DNA from: Flavobacterium enshiense DK69
GTDB lineage: Bacteria; Bacteroidota; Bacteroidia; Flavobacteriales; Flavobacteriaceae
Length of the DNA: 64,000 nt
NCBI RefSeq assembly: GCF_000498495.1
Contig: NZ_AVCS01000002.1
Location: forward strand, 62,001-126,000
Direction of reading: 5' to 3'
Part shown: positions 17,040 to 25,577 of the stretch, piece by piece
Position numbering within the stretch: the stretch's first letter is position 1
How the letters are laid out: the number at the start of each line of letters is the position of its first letter
Program-made: the position numbers and the translations under genes
Notes under the pieces: model-generated
What the model saw: the letters and a program-made list of their open reading frames with translations, nothing else
What the model was told of the DNA's origin: nothing
The model's database searches: none

Positions 17040-17690
17040 TTATTTCTTTCTGGTCGAAATGATTTCCATGTTTTTGAATTCTTTCCCATCATAACCGGTG
17101 TCATACATTTCCATTTTACGGGTATTGTCATCAACTATGGTTATCGTTTCTCTCATTTTTCTGGTCTTTTTTGTTACTGGGTCCACAGCATCGCCTTCAA
17201 AACTGAACATTTTTGTTGCAGGGTCGTATTTTCCTTTCATAATCATGATTCCGGTACCCATGTTGTCAATCCAGGTAGAAATGTATTCCTGAGTGGCATT
17301 GTCGTAGGCTAGAGTACCTTTCCCTTCAAAAGGCATTCCCATGAAGTTTCCTTTATAGGTTCCTTCCTGATAACGTCCGCCCAATACCATTTTGTATTCG
17401 GCAGTGGTTGTGCTCTTCGTTGGTTTGGCATTGGCATCCATCCACATGGTCATTTCACCGGTCCACTTTCCGTCTTCCATGGCCATCAATTTTTGAGCCT
17501 CACCAACAGCGGCATATTCTGTCCAAGCTTTGTTAATTGTTGCCGAATCCGGTATTGCTGCAGCTGTTTCAGGCTCTGCGGCAGGAGTTTCCGTTGTTGT
17601 TTCAGGGGTTTCTGCTTTTTTCTCTTCTTCTTTTTTGCAGGCAATCAAACTTAAAGATGCAATTGCCAGAGTTAAAATTGTTTTGTTCAT
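17040..17690 (-). CDS. DUF1579-domain lipoprotein
   Basis: 216 residues. The signal peptide ends in the lipobox SLIACKK (Cys18), followed by a Lys/Glu/Thr/Ala/Pro-rich linker (about residues 19-50) that would space the domain from the membrane. The rest matches DUF1579: GKWTGEMTMW, YKMVLGGRYQEGTYKGNFMGMPFEGKGTLAYDN and a C-terminal METITI-type strand region, a likely beta-barrel fold. Biochemical function is unknown. It follows the beta-helix lipoprotein gene by 24 bases and shares its terminator, so the two are one unit. Confidence 0.8.
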   Translation of the reverse strand: MNKTILTLAIASLSLIACKKEEEKKAETPETTTETPAAEPETAAAIPDSATINKAWTEYAAVGEAQKLMAMEDGKWTGEMTMWMDANAKPTKSTTTAEYKMVLGGRYQEGTYKGNFMGMPFEGKGTLAYDNATQEYISTWIDNMGTGIMIMKGKYDPATKMFSFEGDAVDPVTKKTRKMRETITIVDDNTRKMEMYDTGYDGKEFKNMEIISTRKK

Positions 17691-17714
17691 AATTATTTTG
17701 GTTTTGGTTAATAA

Positions 17715-19253
17715 TTAATTTGGAAAAACAATGTGATTATAAGCGCCCATGTCTGTTGTTGGACTGTTTCTTGAATTATTTAAAATATCTTCAAATGTTG
17801 AAAATGCCGGATCTGCGGTTCCTTTTGCTGCCGAATTATCGCCAATGATTAGCTTATTTTCCGACGAATTTTTGAAATCAGGTTTATTGGTATTTGTATT
17901 TCTTGCGATAATGCAGCCCGGATAATTTGCGGTATTGGCTATCGGATACAAAGGGTCCTCCTCGAATTGCCCGAAATCAATAAACTTAATCAGACAGTTT
18001 CTGAAATTGTAATTAAAATCAGTATTGCCTTCATTTTTCAAAGAAATTCCATAGCTGCTTGAACCGTAAATGATACAATTTGTAAAGTTAGCATTGATGA
18101 GGGCGAACGGGTTTTCCAGCGTACCGTTATCAATATAAACCGGAACCTGATTCGGTCTTGGCCAGTAATTAGCAAACGTACAGTGTGTAAAATTATAATC
18201 GCCCCCTAATGAACAGGCTAATCCGGCCTGACCGCAGTTGTTGATTACCACGTTTTGTCCGTTGATTGTGGCTGTTCTGGCTAGGATTCCGAAATTCGAA
18301 CAATTGTAAATCTGAACATCCCTCATGTTAATTACGCTTGGATTATGTTCAATCAATAAGCCAACAGTAGCGTTTTTAATGGTAACATTTTTAAAACTTC
18401 CGGCACTTCCTTCGGTCATCCAAATGGTCCCCCATTGTCCGGCGATATCTGAGAAATCAGGTTCAAGACGATCGCTTTCAAAAGTGATTTCATTATCGAC
18501 TAAAATATTCCCTTCAGAATCGTAAGTGGAATAATCACCGAGTGCACTGATAGTTGCTCCGTTTCCGATAATCAAACCGGAATCGGCATGGAAGTGAATT
18601 TTTGCGCCCGGTCTAATATTTAAGGTTTCACCTGTTGGTACAGCGCCATAACCATAAACTACATAAGGTTTTTCGTTGGTCCAGTTATATTCGTCTCCAT
18701 TTACAGGGTCGTTGTGGTCTAAAAAGAAACCGTAGACTTCATCCTCTCCGATAGGGAGTGTTTCATACGTTCCGTCGGAAAAACGTTTCGGATATAAAAA
18801 ATAGGCATCTCTTACCAAAGTAACCAAATCAACCGTTTGTGGAGCGCCGCTTATATTACTAAACTCAATTTTATCAGTGTACAGGTATTCAGAATCCGGA
18901 TTGGCATATTCGCTGTAATCAATCGTGGTTTCTATGAAAATGAACATACTGTCCTTGGCCAGTAATTCTACGTTGTTAAAGACTTTACCCGGGATTCCGT
19001 CTACCATTAAACGGTATTTTGAATTTTCTCCTTGTGCCAGTTTGAGAGTCGGAATTTTAATGTCTTTGTCGCTGTTGTTGTAAACTTTAAGGGTGTAAGT
19101 ACTCGAACCGATATTAGTGAAAACAGTGTCAAGATATACCGTTTGTTTCGAAAATTGCAATCCGCCTGTGCTTGGTTCAAATTCAAAATCCTGTCGGCAG
19201 GAAGTAAGTGTCAGTATAAATCCAATAAAAAGTATATAAATGTAATGACGCAT
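17715..19253 (-). CDS. Right-handed beta-helix lipoprotein
   Basis: 512 residues. Signal peptide with lipobox LTLTSCRQD (Cys19). The first part looks like a beta-sandwich (VYLDTVFTNIGSSTYTLKVYNNSDKDIKI). From about residue 200 the sequence shows parallel beta-helix rungs: IHFHADSGLIIGNGATISALG, FKNVTIKNATVGLLIEHN, VQIYNCSNFGILARTATINGQNVVINNCGQAGLAC. The final part keeps polysaccharide-lyase-like turns. Probably a surface or outer-membrane-anchored protein that binds or processes glycans; no catalytic residues can be assigned. First gene of a two-gene unit. Confidence 0.8.
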   Translation of the reverse strand: MRHYIYILFIGFILTLTSCRQDFEFEPSTGGLQFSKQTVYLDTVFTNIGSSTYTLKVYNNSDKDIKIPTLKLAQGENSKYRLMVDGIPGKVFNNVELLAKDSMFIFIETTIDYSEYANPDSEYLYTDKIEFSNISGAPQTVDLVTLVRDAYFLYPKRFSDGTYETLPIGEDEVYGFFLDHNDPVNGDEYNWTNEKPYVVYGYGAVPTGETLNIRPGAKIHFHADSGLIIGNGATISALGDYSTYDSEGNILVDNEITFESDRLEPDFSDIAGQWGTIWMTEGSAGSFKNVTIKNATVGLLIEHNPSVINMRDVQIYNCSNFGILARTATINGQNVVINNCGQAGLACSLGGDYNFTHCTFANYWPRPNQVPVYIDNGTLENPFALINANFTNCIIYGSSSYGISLKNEGNTDFNYNFRNCLIKFIDFGQFEEDPLYPIANTANYPGCIIARNTNTNKPDFKNSSENKLIIGDNSAAKGTADPAFSTFEDILNNSRNSPTTDMGAYNHIVFPN

Positions 19254-19403
19254 AAAAAGCTTATTTTGGTAAAAGTATTGATTTTTTTTAAATTTTGAGA
19301 AGATTATCCTATACTTTAGAACGCTTTTTAAAACAAATTAGTTTAGATTGGGGTGTTTAACTTTCGTCACATTTTATAAATTTACATTTCTAAAGAAAAA
19401 AAT

Positions 19404-19838
19404 ATGTCATTTGATAAAGATAAAGTACTGCAACGCTGCAATTCATATGGTAAAAATACTTTAATGGAAACATTGGAAATTCAATTTACCGATGCCGGTG
19501 AAGATTTTTTAACGGCCACTATGCCTGTTAACCCGCGTGTACATCAGCCGATGGGTCTCTTGCACGGTGGTGCTTCCGTTGCTCTTGCTGAAAGCGTGGG
19601 GAGTGCAGCGTCTATGATGTTTGTTAATGGGGAAAAACAGGAAGTGCGCGGGATTGAAATTTCGGCCAATCATTTAAGAAGTAAAAGGGAAGGCGTGGTT
19701 ACGGCCACCGCCAAAATTATTCACAAAGGCGCCAGTATTCATTTGTGGGAAATCAGGATTGTTGACGAACAGGAAAAACTGGTTTCATTATGCAAACTCA
19801 CAACGATGGTGCTGCCAAGAAAAAAGAAACATGACTGA
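19404..19838 (+). CDS. PaaI-type hotdog acyl-CoA thioesterase (MenI candidate)
   Basis: 144-residue single hotdog-domain thioesterase. The signature HQPMGLLHGGASVALAESVGS contains the HGG turn and the catalytic acidic residue in the long helix. The second half has RGIEISANHLRSKREGVVTATAKIIHKG. Its last 8 bases overlap the start of the isochorismate synthase gene, so translation is coupled. That context suggests 1,4-dihydroxy-2-naphthoyl-CoA hydrolysis in menaquinone synthesis, but the family also includes phenylacetyl-CoA thioesterases. Role is inference. Confidence 0.85.
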   Translation: MSFDKDKVLQRCNSYGKNTLMETLEIQFTDAGEDFLTATMPVNPRVHQPMGLLHGGASVALAESVGSAASMMFVNGEKQEVRGIEISANHLRSKREGVVTATAKIIHKGASIHLWEIRIVDEQEKLVSLCKLTTMVLPRKKKHD

Positions 19839-20895
19839 TATATTTTTAAAAGTAAAAACGCATCAGGAACAACAGCTTCCTTTTGTTTTATATTGCAAAC
19901 CGAACGCAAAAGAGATTGTAGGACTGTTTCAGCGAAATGATCATTTGTATTTTGTGGAATCATTTGAGGAGAACGGATTTGTGTTTGCACCTTTCGACGG
20001 GGAAAATTATGTTCTTTTGCCGGAAAATCATCTGGATGTTATCGTAGAGCCTTTTAAAAGTGTTCCTGCCGATGATCTTCCGGCGGTTTTTTACGAAATG
20101 GACGAAAAAGCCAAACATGATTTTGAACATCTGGTTGCGAAAGCGGTAGACGAAATTCATTCCGGGTATTTTAAAAAAGTAGTGCTTTCGAGAGAAGAAA
20201 TTGTAAATCTTGACCACTTTGATGTAGTAGACTTTTTTCAGAAACTTCTAAGTAATTACCCTCAGGCCTTTAAATACTGTTTTTTTCATCCGAAAATAGG
20301 CATGTGGATGGGAGCAACTCCAGAACAGCTTTTAAAAGTGAAAGATTTTGAAATTCACACCGTGGCACTTGCTGGAACCAAAATAAATAAAGGGAAAGAA
20401 GAAGTGGTTTGGAAGCAGAAAGAAAAAGATGAACAGCAATTGGTGACCGATTTTATATTGGAAAATCTTAAGAATCATGTTTCGGAGCAGACAGTTTCCA
20501 GTCCGTACACGGCTTATGCCGGTAATTTACTGCATATCAAAACCGATATTTCCGCAAAAATGAATGATGCCAACAGTTTAAAACCGGTATTGAAAATCTT
20601 GCACCCAACGCCCGCTGTTTGTGGTTATCCGAAATTGTTGGCCAAAGATTTTATTTTGCAGAATGAAGGATACGACCGTGAATACTATGCCGGTTTTTTA
20701 GGTGAACTGAATATGGATTTTGCTACCGGAAGAAGTGAAAATTCCGATTTGTTTGTCAATTTACGATGCATGAAAATAAAAGATAAAAAAGCACATTTGT
20801 TTGTTGGGTGCGGTATAACCAAAGACAGCGATCCGGAACAGGAATTCCTGGAAACTGTCAACAAATCAATGACGATGAAAAAAATTCTGAATTAA
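19831..20895 (+). CDS. menF: Isochorismate synthase
   Basis: Chorismate to isochorismate, entry to menaquinone synthesis (menaquinone is the respiratory quinone of the phylum). 354 residues from an ATG that overlaps the thioesterase stop. An upstream in-frame ATG at 19759 would lie wholly inside the thioesterase gene and is rejected. Chorismate-binding motifs: VVLSREEIV, GMWMGATPEQLL, TVALAGTK, HPTPAVCGYPK, REYYAGFLGE and GCGITKDSDPEQEFLET with the magnesium-binding Glu residues. No other men genes are in the window. bshB1 follows by 3 bases. Confidence 0.92.
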   Translation: MTDIFLKVKTHQEQQLPFVLYCKPNAKEIVGLFQRNDHLYFVESFEENGFVFAPFDGENYVLLPENHLDVIVEPFKSVPADDLPAVFYEMDEKAKHDFEHLVAKAVDEIHSGYFKKVVLSREEIVNLDHFDVVDFFQKLLSNYPQAFKYCFFHPKIGMWMGATPEQLLKVKDFEIHTVALAGTKINKGKEEVVWKQKEKDEQQLVTDFILENLKNHVSEQTVSSPYTAYAGNLLHIKTDISAKMNDANSLKPVLKILHPTPAVCGYPKLLAKDFILQNEGYDREYYAGFLGELNMDFATGRSENSDLFVNLRCMKIKDKKAHLFVGCGITKDSDPEQEFLETVNKSMTMKKILN

Positions 20896-20898
20896 TAT

Positions 20899-21615
20899 AT
20901 GAAATTAGATATACTCGCTTTCGGGGCGCATCCCGATGATGTTGAATTAGGCTGCGGAGCGACAATTGCCAAAGAAATCTCATTAGAAAAGAAAGTAGGC
21001 ATCATTGATTTGACGCGTGGCGAATTAGGTACGCGCGGTACTGCAGATATTCGCGATGAAGAGTCGGTGCTTGCAGCAAAAATACTGGGTGTTGCTGTTC
21101 GTGAAAACCTGAAATTCCGTGACGGATTTTTTGTGAACGACGAACAGCATCAACTGGAAATTATCAAAATGATTCGAAAATATAAACCGGAAATAGTTTT
21201 GTGCAATGCGGTAGACGATCGTCATATCGACCACGCTAAGGGAAGTAAGCTGGTTTCCGATGCTTGTTTTCTTTCCGGGTTACGCAGAATCGAGACCGAG
21301 TTGGATGGAGAGCAACAAGAAGCATATAGGCCGAATTTAGTATACCATTACATTCAGTGGAGAAACATCGAACCTGATTTTGTTGTTGATGTAACCGGGT
21401 TTATGGATAAAAAGGTCGAAGCAATTATGGCTTACAGTTCGCAATTTTATGAGCCAAATTCTACCGAGCCAATTACCCCAATAGCCACAAAAAACTTTAA
21501 AGACAGTCTAATTTATCGTGCTCAGGATCTTGGAAGGCTCATTGGAACTGATTTTGGCGAAGGATTTACTGTTGAAAGATATTTGGCTGTCAATAGTTTA
21601 GGTGATTTACGATAA
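20899..21615 (+). CDS. bshB1: Bacillithiol biosynthesis deacetylase BshB1
   Basis: Zinc-dependent removal of acetate from N-acetylglucosaminyl-malate, the second step of bacillithiol synthesis. 238 residues, usual length. The zinc motif AFGAHPDDVELGCGATI is at the N-terminus with the partner His in DRHIDHAKGSKL; LTRGELGTRGTADIRDEES is characteristic of the family. It sits at the end of a three-gene unit with thioesterase and menF, with tight spacing. BshA and BshC are not in the window. Bacillithiol contains cysteine, so it depends on the sulfur operon at the right end. Confidence 0.95.
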   Translation: MKLDILAFGAHPDDVELGCGATIAKEISLEKKVGIIDLTRGELGTRGTADIRDEESVLAAKILGVAVRENLKFRDGFFVNDEQHQLEIIKMIRKYKPEIVLCNAVDDRHIDHAKGSKLVSDACFLSGLRRIETELDGEQQEAYRPNLVYHYIQWRNIEPDFVVDVTGFMDKKVEAIMAYSSQFYEPNSTEPITPIATKNFKDSLIYRAQDLGRLIGTDFGEGFTVERYLAVNSLGDLR

Positions 21616-21632
21616 TTTTTTCAAAATTTTAT

Positions 21633-21662
21633 TTGCGAAAGCCGATAAATGCACTATATTTG
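21633..21662 (+). promoter_or_regulatory. tRNA-His promoter, Bacteroidota type
   Basis: TTG (21633-21635), 19-base spacer, TATATTTG (21655-21662), 16 bases before the tRNA. Exact consensus match. Confidence 0.65.
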
Positions 21663-21678
21663 CACCCGTAATCAAATG

Positions 21679-21752
<74 letters not shown>

Positions 21753-21762
21753 CTTACTACTG

Positions 21763-21797
21763 AAAAGCTTCGAGGAAACTCGGAGCTTTTTTATTTT
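21763..21797. terminator. Terminator between tRNA-His and the opposing lipoprotein gene
   Basis: AAAAGCTTCGAG pairs with CTCGGAGCTTTT (one G-U) around a GAAA tetraloop, then a T-run on the plus strand. It probably ends the tRNA transcript and can also serve the minus-strand gene ending at 21791. Confidence 0.8.
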
Positions 21798-22270
21798 TTC
21801 TTGATGCTAGCTACTTTGTCGATTGATTTGTCAAGTTCTTCCAACTGTTTTTCAAGTTCTCGTTTAAAATCTTCCCAATCATTTTCGCTACTAATTGTGT
21901 AACTGTCTACTTTCACGAGTATATCGGCATTTGTCTTTTCAATCTGATTGACATTTTCTAAAAGTGCCTGATCGGACTTTTTAGCTTGCGTTTTCAAATT
22001 TTTGATGAGTTTTTTGTTGATTTCTATCTCAGTCTTAACTTCTTTTTTATAGGCGTTCCATTCTATGCTGTCATTTTTGGCGATATTTATCGTATTGATA
22101 GAATCTATCAACTCTTCCTCTTCCATTTCCATTTTCCTGTGTTCAGTCGCTTCTTGCTCTATCCGAGCTTCTTCAGTAGTCATTTCTGAATCTGCATCCG
22201 ATTTACAACTTGTTCCGAGAATTCCTGCCACAAAATTTGATATGGCCAGGACAAATATTGATTTTCTCAT
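21791..22270 (-). CDS. Coiled-coil lipoprotein of unknown function
   Basis: 159 residues. Signal peptide with a lipobox-like GTSCKSD (Cys22). The rest is almost entirely charged helix, rich in Glu, Lys, Ile and Asn with heptad-like spacing (for example IEINKKLIKNLKTQAKKSDQ). I recognise no family. Likely a periplasmic or outer-membrane-anchored coiled coil. Convergent with tRNA-His; its stop lies at the foot of the shared terminator. Confidence 0.7.
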   Translation of the reverse strand: MRKSIFVLAISNFVAGILGTSCKSDADSEMTTEEARIEQEATEHRKMEMEEEELIDSINTINIAKNDSIEWNAYKKEVKTEIEINKKLIKNLKTQAKKSDQALLENVNQIEKTNADILVKVDSYTISSENDWEDFKRELEKQLEELDKSIDKVASIKKK

Positions 22271-22910
22271 TGTTTTTTAGTTTAAGTTGAAACTTAAATC
22301 GATTGAATAAAATATGAACCCTTTTGGTTTTAACTATTTTGCCTAAATATGCTCATCATTTTATTTTTTGCCATCAAAAACTAAAATCTCTCTCCCTGAA
22401 ATTCGAAATTTTGTTTTAACCGTTCCTTTGTTTTTCTATCTCAATTTTGTTAAGAGTATCTATACTAAAATTTCTTGTAAAGTTAGTTATATTTTTGTTA
22501 TGTTATTGAGCATTAGGGATATACATTGTTTTATTGAAGAAAAAAAATGTTTTTTTATGAAGAATGTTACTATTGAAAGAGAAATTATAAACCGGTATTT
22601 CTATCCTTTTTAGTCTAGAGTAGCAAGCTTTGTAATTATAAGGCCGGCCACTTTATATTTGTATAAGTTGTTGATTTTTAGGCTTAATTGTTTTTAAGAA
22701 GCTTGTTTTAAAGTTTTTTCACAGCTATTTCGGCTGAAATTTCTTTCGTATATTTGTTACTGCGATAAATCTGCTTAAAAGAACTTAGCGACGGTGTGTA
22801 TTTTGTGAAAATTGAAACTGAATTCGGAATCGTCTATCAAAAAATCATTTAAAAAAATAAGTCTCAGTTGTTTAAAAGTTAAATGTAACATTGTTAAATA
22901 TCCTTTTGCT
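22271..22910. other. 640-base AT-rich spacer
   Basis: Divergent spacer. Short open frames inside have no signal peptide, domain or convincing start. TATATTTG at 22749-22756 fits the -7 box and would give a leader of about 150 bases for the lipoprotein gene at 22911; the -33 site is TTC rather than TTG. Nothing else recognised. Confidence 0.5.
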
Positions 22911-23849
22911 ATGAACAGATTTTTTAAGCTATTTATGGTTTGTTTATTTGTTTCCAATTGTGAATCACAGACAAACAGAAAACCAAAAAACGATTTTAAA
23001 ATTCAGAATAGTATTTCGGCTCCAACATACAGTTCCCGTTCTGCGATACCGTACAACCTTAGTACACCAAACAAAAAGTATCATTTACCTGCTATTCTCG
23101 AAGAAATATCAGGACTGACAGATATTGATTCGGCTCATGTAGCCTGTGTTCAGGATGAGATTGGGATGGTGTTCATTTATAACTTTCTGATAGATTCGAT
23201 TGTAGTCAGGCATAAATTTGACAGCGTTGGTGATTTTGAAGGGCTGACTTTCACCGGTAAATCCCTCTTTGTCCTGAGAAGTGACGGACGATTGACTGAA
23301 TGGGAAAATTTTAGTCCAAAAACGGGGTCTGGAAAAGTTTTACATACAATGCTGCCGCTTCAAACGACAAATAATGAGGGACTTTGCTTTGACAGCAAAA
23401 AAAACCGTCTCCTAATTGCAGCGAAAAGCAAACCGATTAATCATGACTATAAATCGGAAAGATTTATTTATGAGTTTGATTTGAACCAAAAAAAGTTGAA
23501 TAAAAGCCCTGCTTACAGTATAAATACGATTGAACTGGAGGCTGCCGCTAAAGAGTTTAAAATCGTTCAGCAAAACAGGACAGAGTCCGGAAAGCTAAGG
23601 CCGTTTAATTTTCGTCCCGCAAGTCTGGCGGTCCATCCGCAAACTTCAGATATTTATATCATATCAGCAGCGGATAAGTTGCTGTTAGTGATTAATGAGC
23701 AAGGTGAAATACGTAATATGGAACGTCTCAATGACGATTTATTCGCTAAAGCGGAAGGAATAACGTTTTTGAGTGATGGTACCATGATAATTACAAATGA
23801 AGCTGCCGGAAAAGTACCTACGTTGTTAATATTCAAGCCGACAAACTGA
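22911..23849 (+). CDS. SdiA-regulated-domain lipoprotein (YjiK-like beta-propeller)
   Basis: 312 residues from the ATG that opens a lipoprotein signal (FFKLFMVCLFVSNCESQ, Cys15). An upstream in-frame ATG at 22812 would bury the signal peptide and is rejected. The body has the repeated motifs of the SdiA-regulated family: EEISGLTDID, FEGLTFTGKSLFVLRSDGRLTEW, NEGLCFDSKKNRLLIAAK and AEGITFLSDGTMIITNEA, consistent with a beta-propeller. Function is not known. It stands alone. Confidence 0.8.
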   Translation: MNRFFKLFMVCLFVSNCESQTNRKPKNDFKIQNSISAPTYSSRSAIPYNLSTPNKKYHLPAILEEISGLTDIDSAHVACVQDEIGMVFIYNFLIDSIVVRHKFDSVGDFEGLTFTGKSLFVLRSDGRLTEWENFSPKTGSGKVLHTMLPLQTTNNEGLCFDSKKNRLLIAAKSKPINHDYKSERFIYEFDLNQKKLNKSPAYSINTIELEAAAKEFKIVQQNRTESGKLRPFNFRPASLAVHPQTSDIYIISAADKLLLVINEQGEIRNMERLNDDLFAKAEGITFLSDGTMIITNEAAGKVPTLLIFKPTN

Positions 23850-24105
23850 CGATTGTTTTAAAATTGCAAATTCAAATTAGCTTCGAAAACAGCCATATTA
23901 TAGTTTGCAATTGTAATCGGAATAACAAAAGAGAGTGCTCAGGCGAAACATTCGTGTTGTCAAGGGGTTTATACAAGGCCGGAACCCAAATGTTATGTGA
24001 AACGACTTTAGCATACTGATATTAAATTTCTTCAATTTTTGAAAAGTTAACCATAATCTTACTATTTTAGTGGTAAATCAATTACTAATCAATAAAAGAT
24101 AAATT

Positions 24106-24435
24106 ATGGGTTCATTTTTAATTACAAAAAGAGCAAATGGTGAGTTTCAGTTTGTTTTAAAAGCAGGAAATGGTCAGGTTATTTTGGCTAGTGAAGGGTA
24201 TACAACAAAAGCGGCCTGTGAAAACGGCATCGAATCGGTTAAGAAAAATTCTCAGGATGATGGCCGATTTGAGAGATTGGAATCAAAAAACGGAAAGCCT
24301 TATTTTAATCTGAAAGCATCAAACGGACAGATCATCGGAAACAGCGAAATGTACGAATCGGAGTCAGCTCGTGAAAATGGCATCGAATCGGTTAAGAAAA
24401 ATGCAGCTGAGGCAGGTGTAAAAGAAGATTTATAG
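24106..24435 (+). CDS. YegP-like protein with two DUF1508 repeats
   Basis: 109 residues made of two tandem ~50-residue repeats, each with a strand-strand-helix pattern: GEFQFVLKAGNGQVILASEGY...ENGIESVKKN and GKPYFNLKASNGQIIGNSEMY...ENGIESVKKN. The second helix motif is identical in both. This is the DUF1508/YegP arrangement; molecular role unknown. No signal peptide, so cytoplasmic. It shares a bidirectional terminator with the convergent peptidase gene. Confidence 0.88.
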   Translation: MGSFLITKRANGEFQFVLKAGNGQVILASEGYTTKAACENGIESVKKNSQDDGRFERLESKNGKPYFNLKASNGQIIGNSEMYESESARENGIESVKKNAAEAGVKEDL

Positions 24436-24447
24436 AAACAGCAATAA

Positions 24448-24485
24448 AATAAAAAAAGCTCCAAGTTAATTTGGAGCTTTTTTTA
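24448..24485. terminator. Bidirectional intrinsic terminator
   Basis: AGCTCCAA (24457-24464) pairs with TTGGAGCT (24471-24478) around GTTAAT. The stem is flanked by runs of A and T, giving a T-run on both strands. It serves the YegP-like gene and the M28 peptidase gene. Confidence 0.85.
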
Positions 24486-25514
24486 TTATTTACCGTCTTT
24501 GTCAACTACCGGTCGATTTTCGCTGTTGGCCAGTTTCCAGGCTAATGCAAAAGCCAGTTTAGCTCGTTTGGCTAGCAAATCATATTCGATTTTATCCGGA
24601 GTGTCGGTAGATTTATGATAATCGTCGTGAATTCCGTTGAAAAAGAAAATAGCCGGAATTCCTTTTTTTGCAAAGTTGTAATGGTCTGAACGATAGTAAA
24701 TCTGTTCAGGATCGTTTCTGTCGTTGTATTTGTAGTCCAAACGCAGGTTTACGGTCTCTTTATTTGCTTCTTCGTTCATTCGGTGCAAATCAGAACTTAA
24801 ACGATCCGATCCGATCACATAAATATAATTGTTATCGTTCGGATTTATGTTGTCGCGACGCCCGATCATGTCAATATTGATATCGGCTATGGTATTGGCA
24901 ATAGGGAATAACGGATTCTCTGAATAATATCTCGAACCATGAAGCCCGTGTTCTTCTCCAGTAACATGAAGAAATAAAATGGAACGTTTTGGTCCGTGTC
25001 CTGCTTTTTTAGCTTCCATAAATGCTTTAGCAATTTCCATAACCCCAACTGTTCCCGATCCGTCATCATCGGCACCGTTGTAAACTTCTCCGTTTTTCAT
25101 TCCCACGTGGTCATAATGAGCGGAAATAATCAATACTTCTTCGGGTTTTTCAGAACCTTCGATAAATGCCCAAATGTTTTCAGAATCATTTAATTTCGGA
25201 GCAAATCCTTTTTTCATGAATTCGGAAGGTACTTTTTGGTAGTAGCTGTCAGCTCCTTTCGGATAAGAGATTCCCATTTTTTTGTACTGACTGATGATAT
25301 ATTCCCCGGCTTTTTTCTGACCAGGTTCTCCGGTATTTCTGCCTTCCATTTCATCTGAAGCAATAACAAAAAGGTTTTTCTTTAAGTTTTCGGAACTTAT
25401 TGAAGTTATATAAGTATCACGTGAATTTTTAGTGGGTTCCGCCAGTTTCTGCTGTGAGGTACAGCTTAAAAAACTTAGCGAAACTGCAAAACTTAGAATG
25501 AGTATCTTTTTCAT
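24486..25514 (-). CDS. M28-family zinc aminopeptidase, lipoprotein
   Basis: 342 residues from MKKILILSFAVSLSFLSCTSQQ with lipobox Cys18. An ATG 39 bases upstream is rejected because it precedes the signal sequence. The co-catalytic zinc ligands are all visible: His in ISAHYDHVG, Asp in YNGADDDGSG, Glu-Glu in TGEEHGLHGSRYY, Asp in NIDMIGRRD and His in HDDYHKSTDTPDK. Probably a periplasmic or cell-surface aminopeptidase that removes N-terminal residues from peptides. Monocistronic by layout, with its own terminator. Confidence 0.92.
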   Translation of the reverse strand: MKKILILSFAVSLSFLSCTSQQKLAEPTKNSRDTYITSISSENLKKNLFVIASDEMEGRNTGEPGQKKAGEYIISQYKKMGISYPKGADSYYQKVPSEFMKKGFAPKLNDSENIWAFIEGSEKPEEVLIISAHYDHVGMKNGEVYNGADDDGSGTVGVMEIAKAFMEAKKAGHGPKRSILFLHVTGEEHGLHGSRYYSENPLFPIANTIADINIDMIGRRDNINPNDNNYIYVIGSDRLSSDLHRMNEEANKETVNLRLDYKYNDRNDPEQIYYRSDHYNFAKKGIPAIFFFNGIHDDYHKSTDTPDKIEYDLLAKRAKLAFALAWKLANSENRPVVDKDGK

Positions 25515-25577
25515 GGATGATGTGTTTCTCAAATTAGTAGCTAAAAAGTACATTTTGTTTCAAAAAAAGTACAGTAT

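Noticed and set aside
19759-19830. Extension of isochorismate synthase into the thioesterase gene
   Set aside because: Would overlap 80 bases of a conserved gene in another frame; the eight-base overlap start is normal coupling.
22368-22613. 81-codon open frame in the 22.3-22.9 kb spacer
   Set aside because: Low-complexity AT-rich sequence, no recognisable domain, signal or promoter spacing; likely chance.
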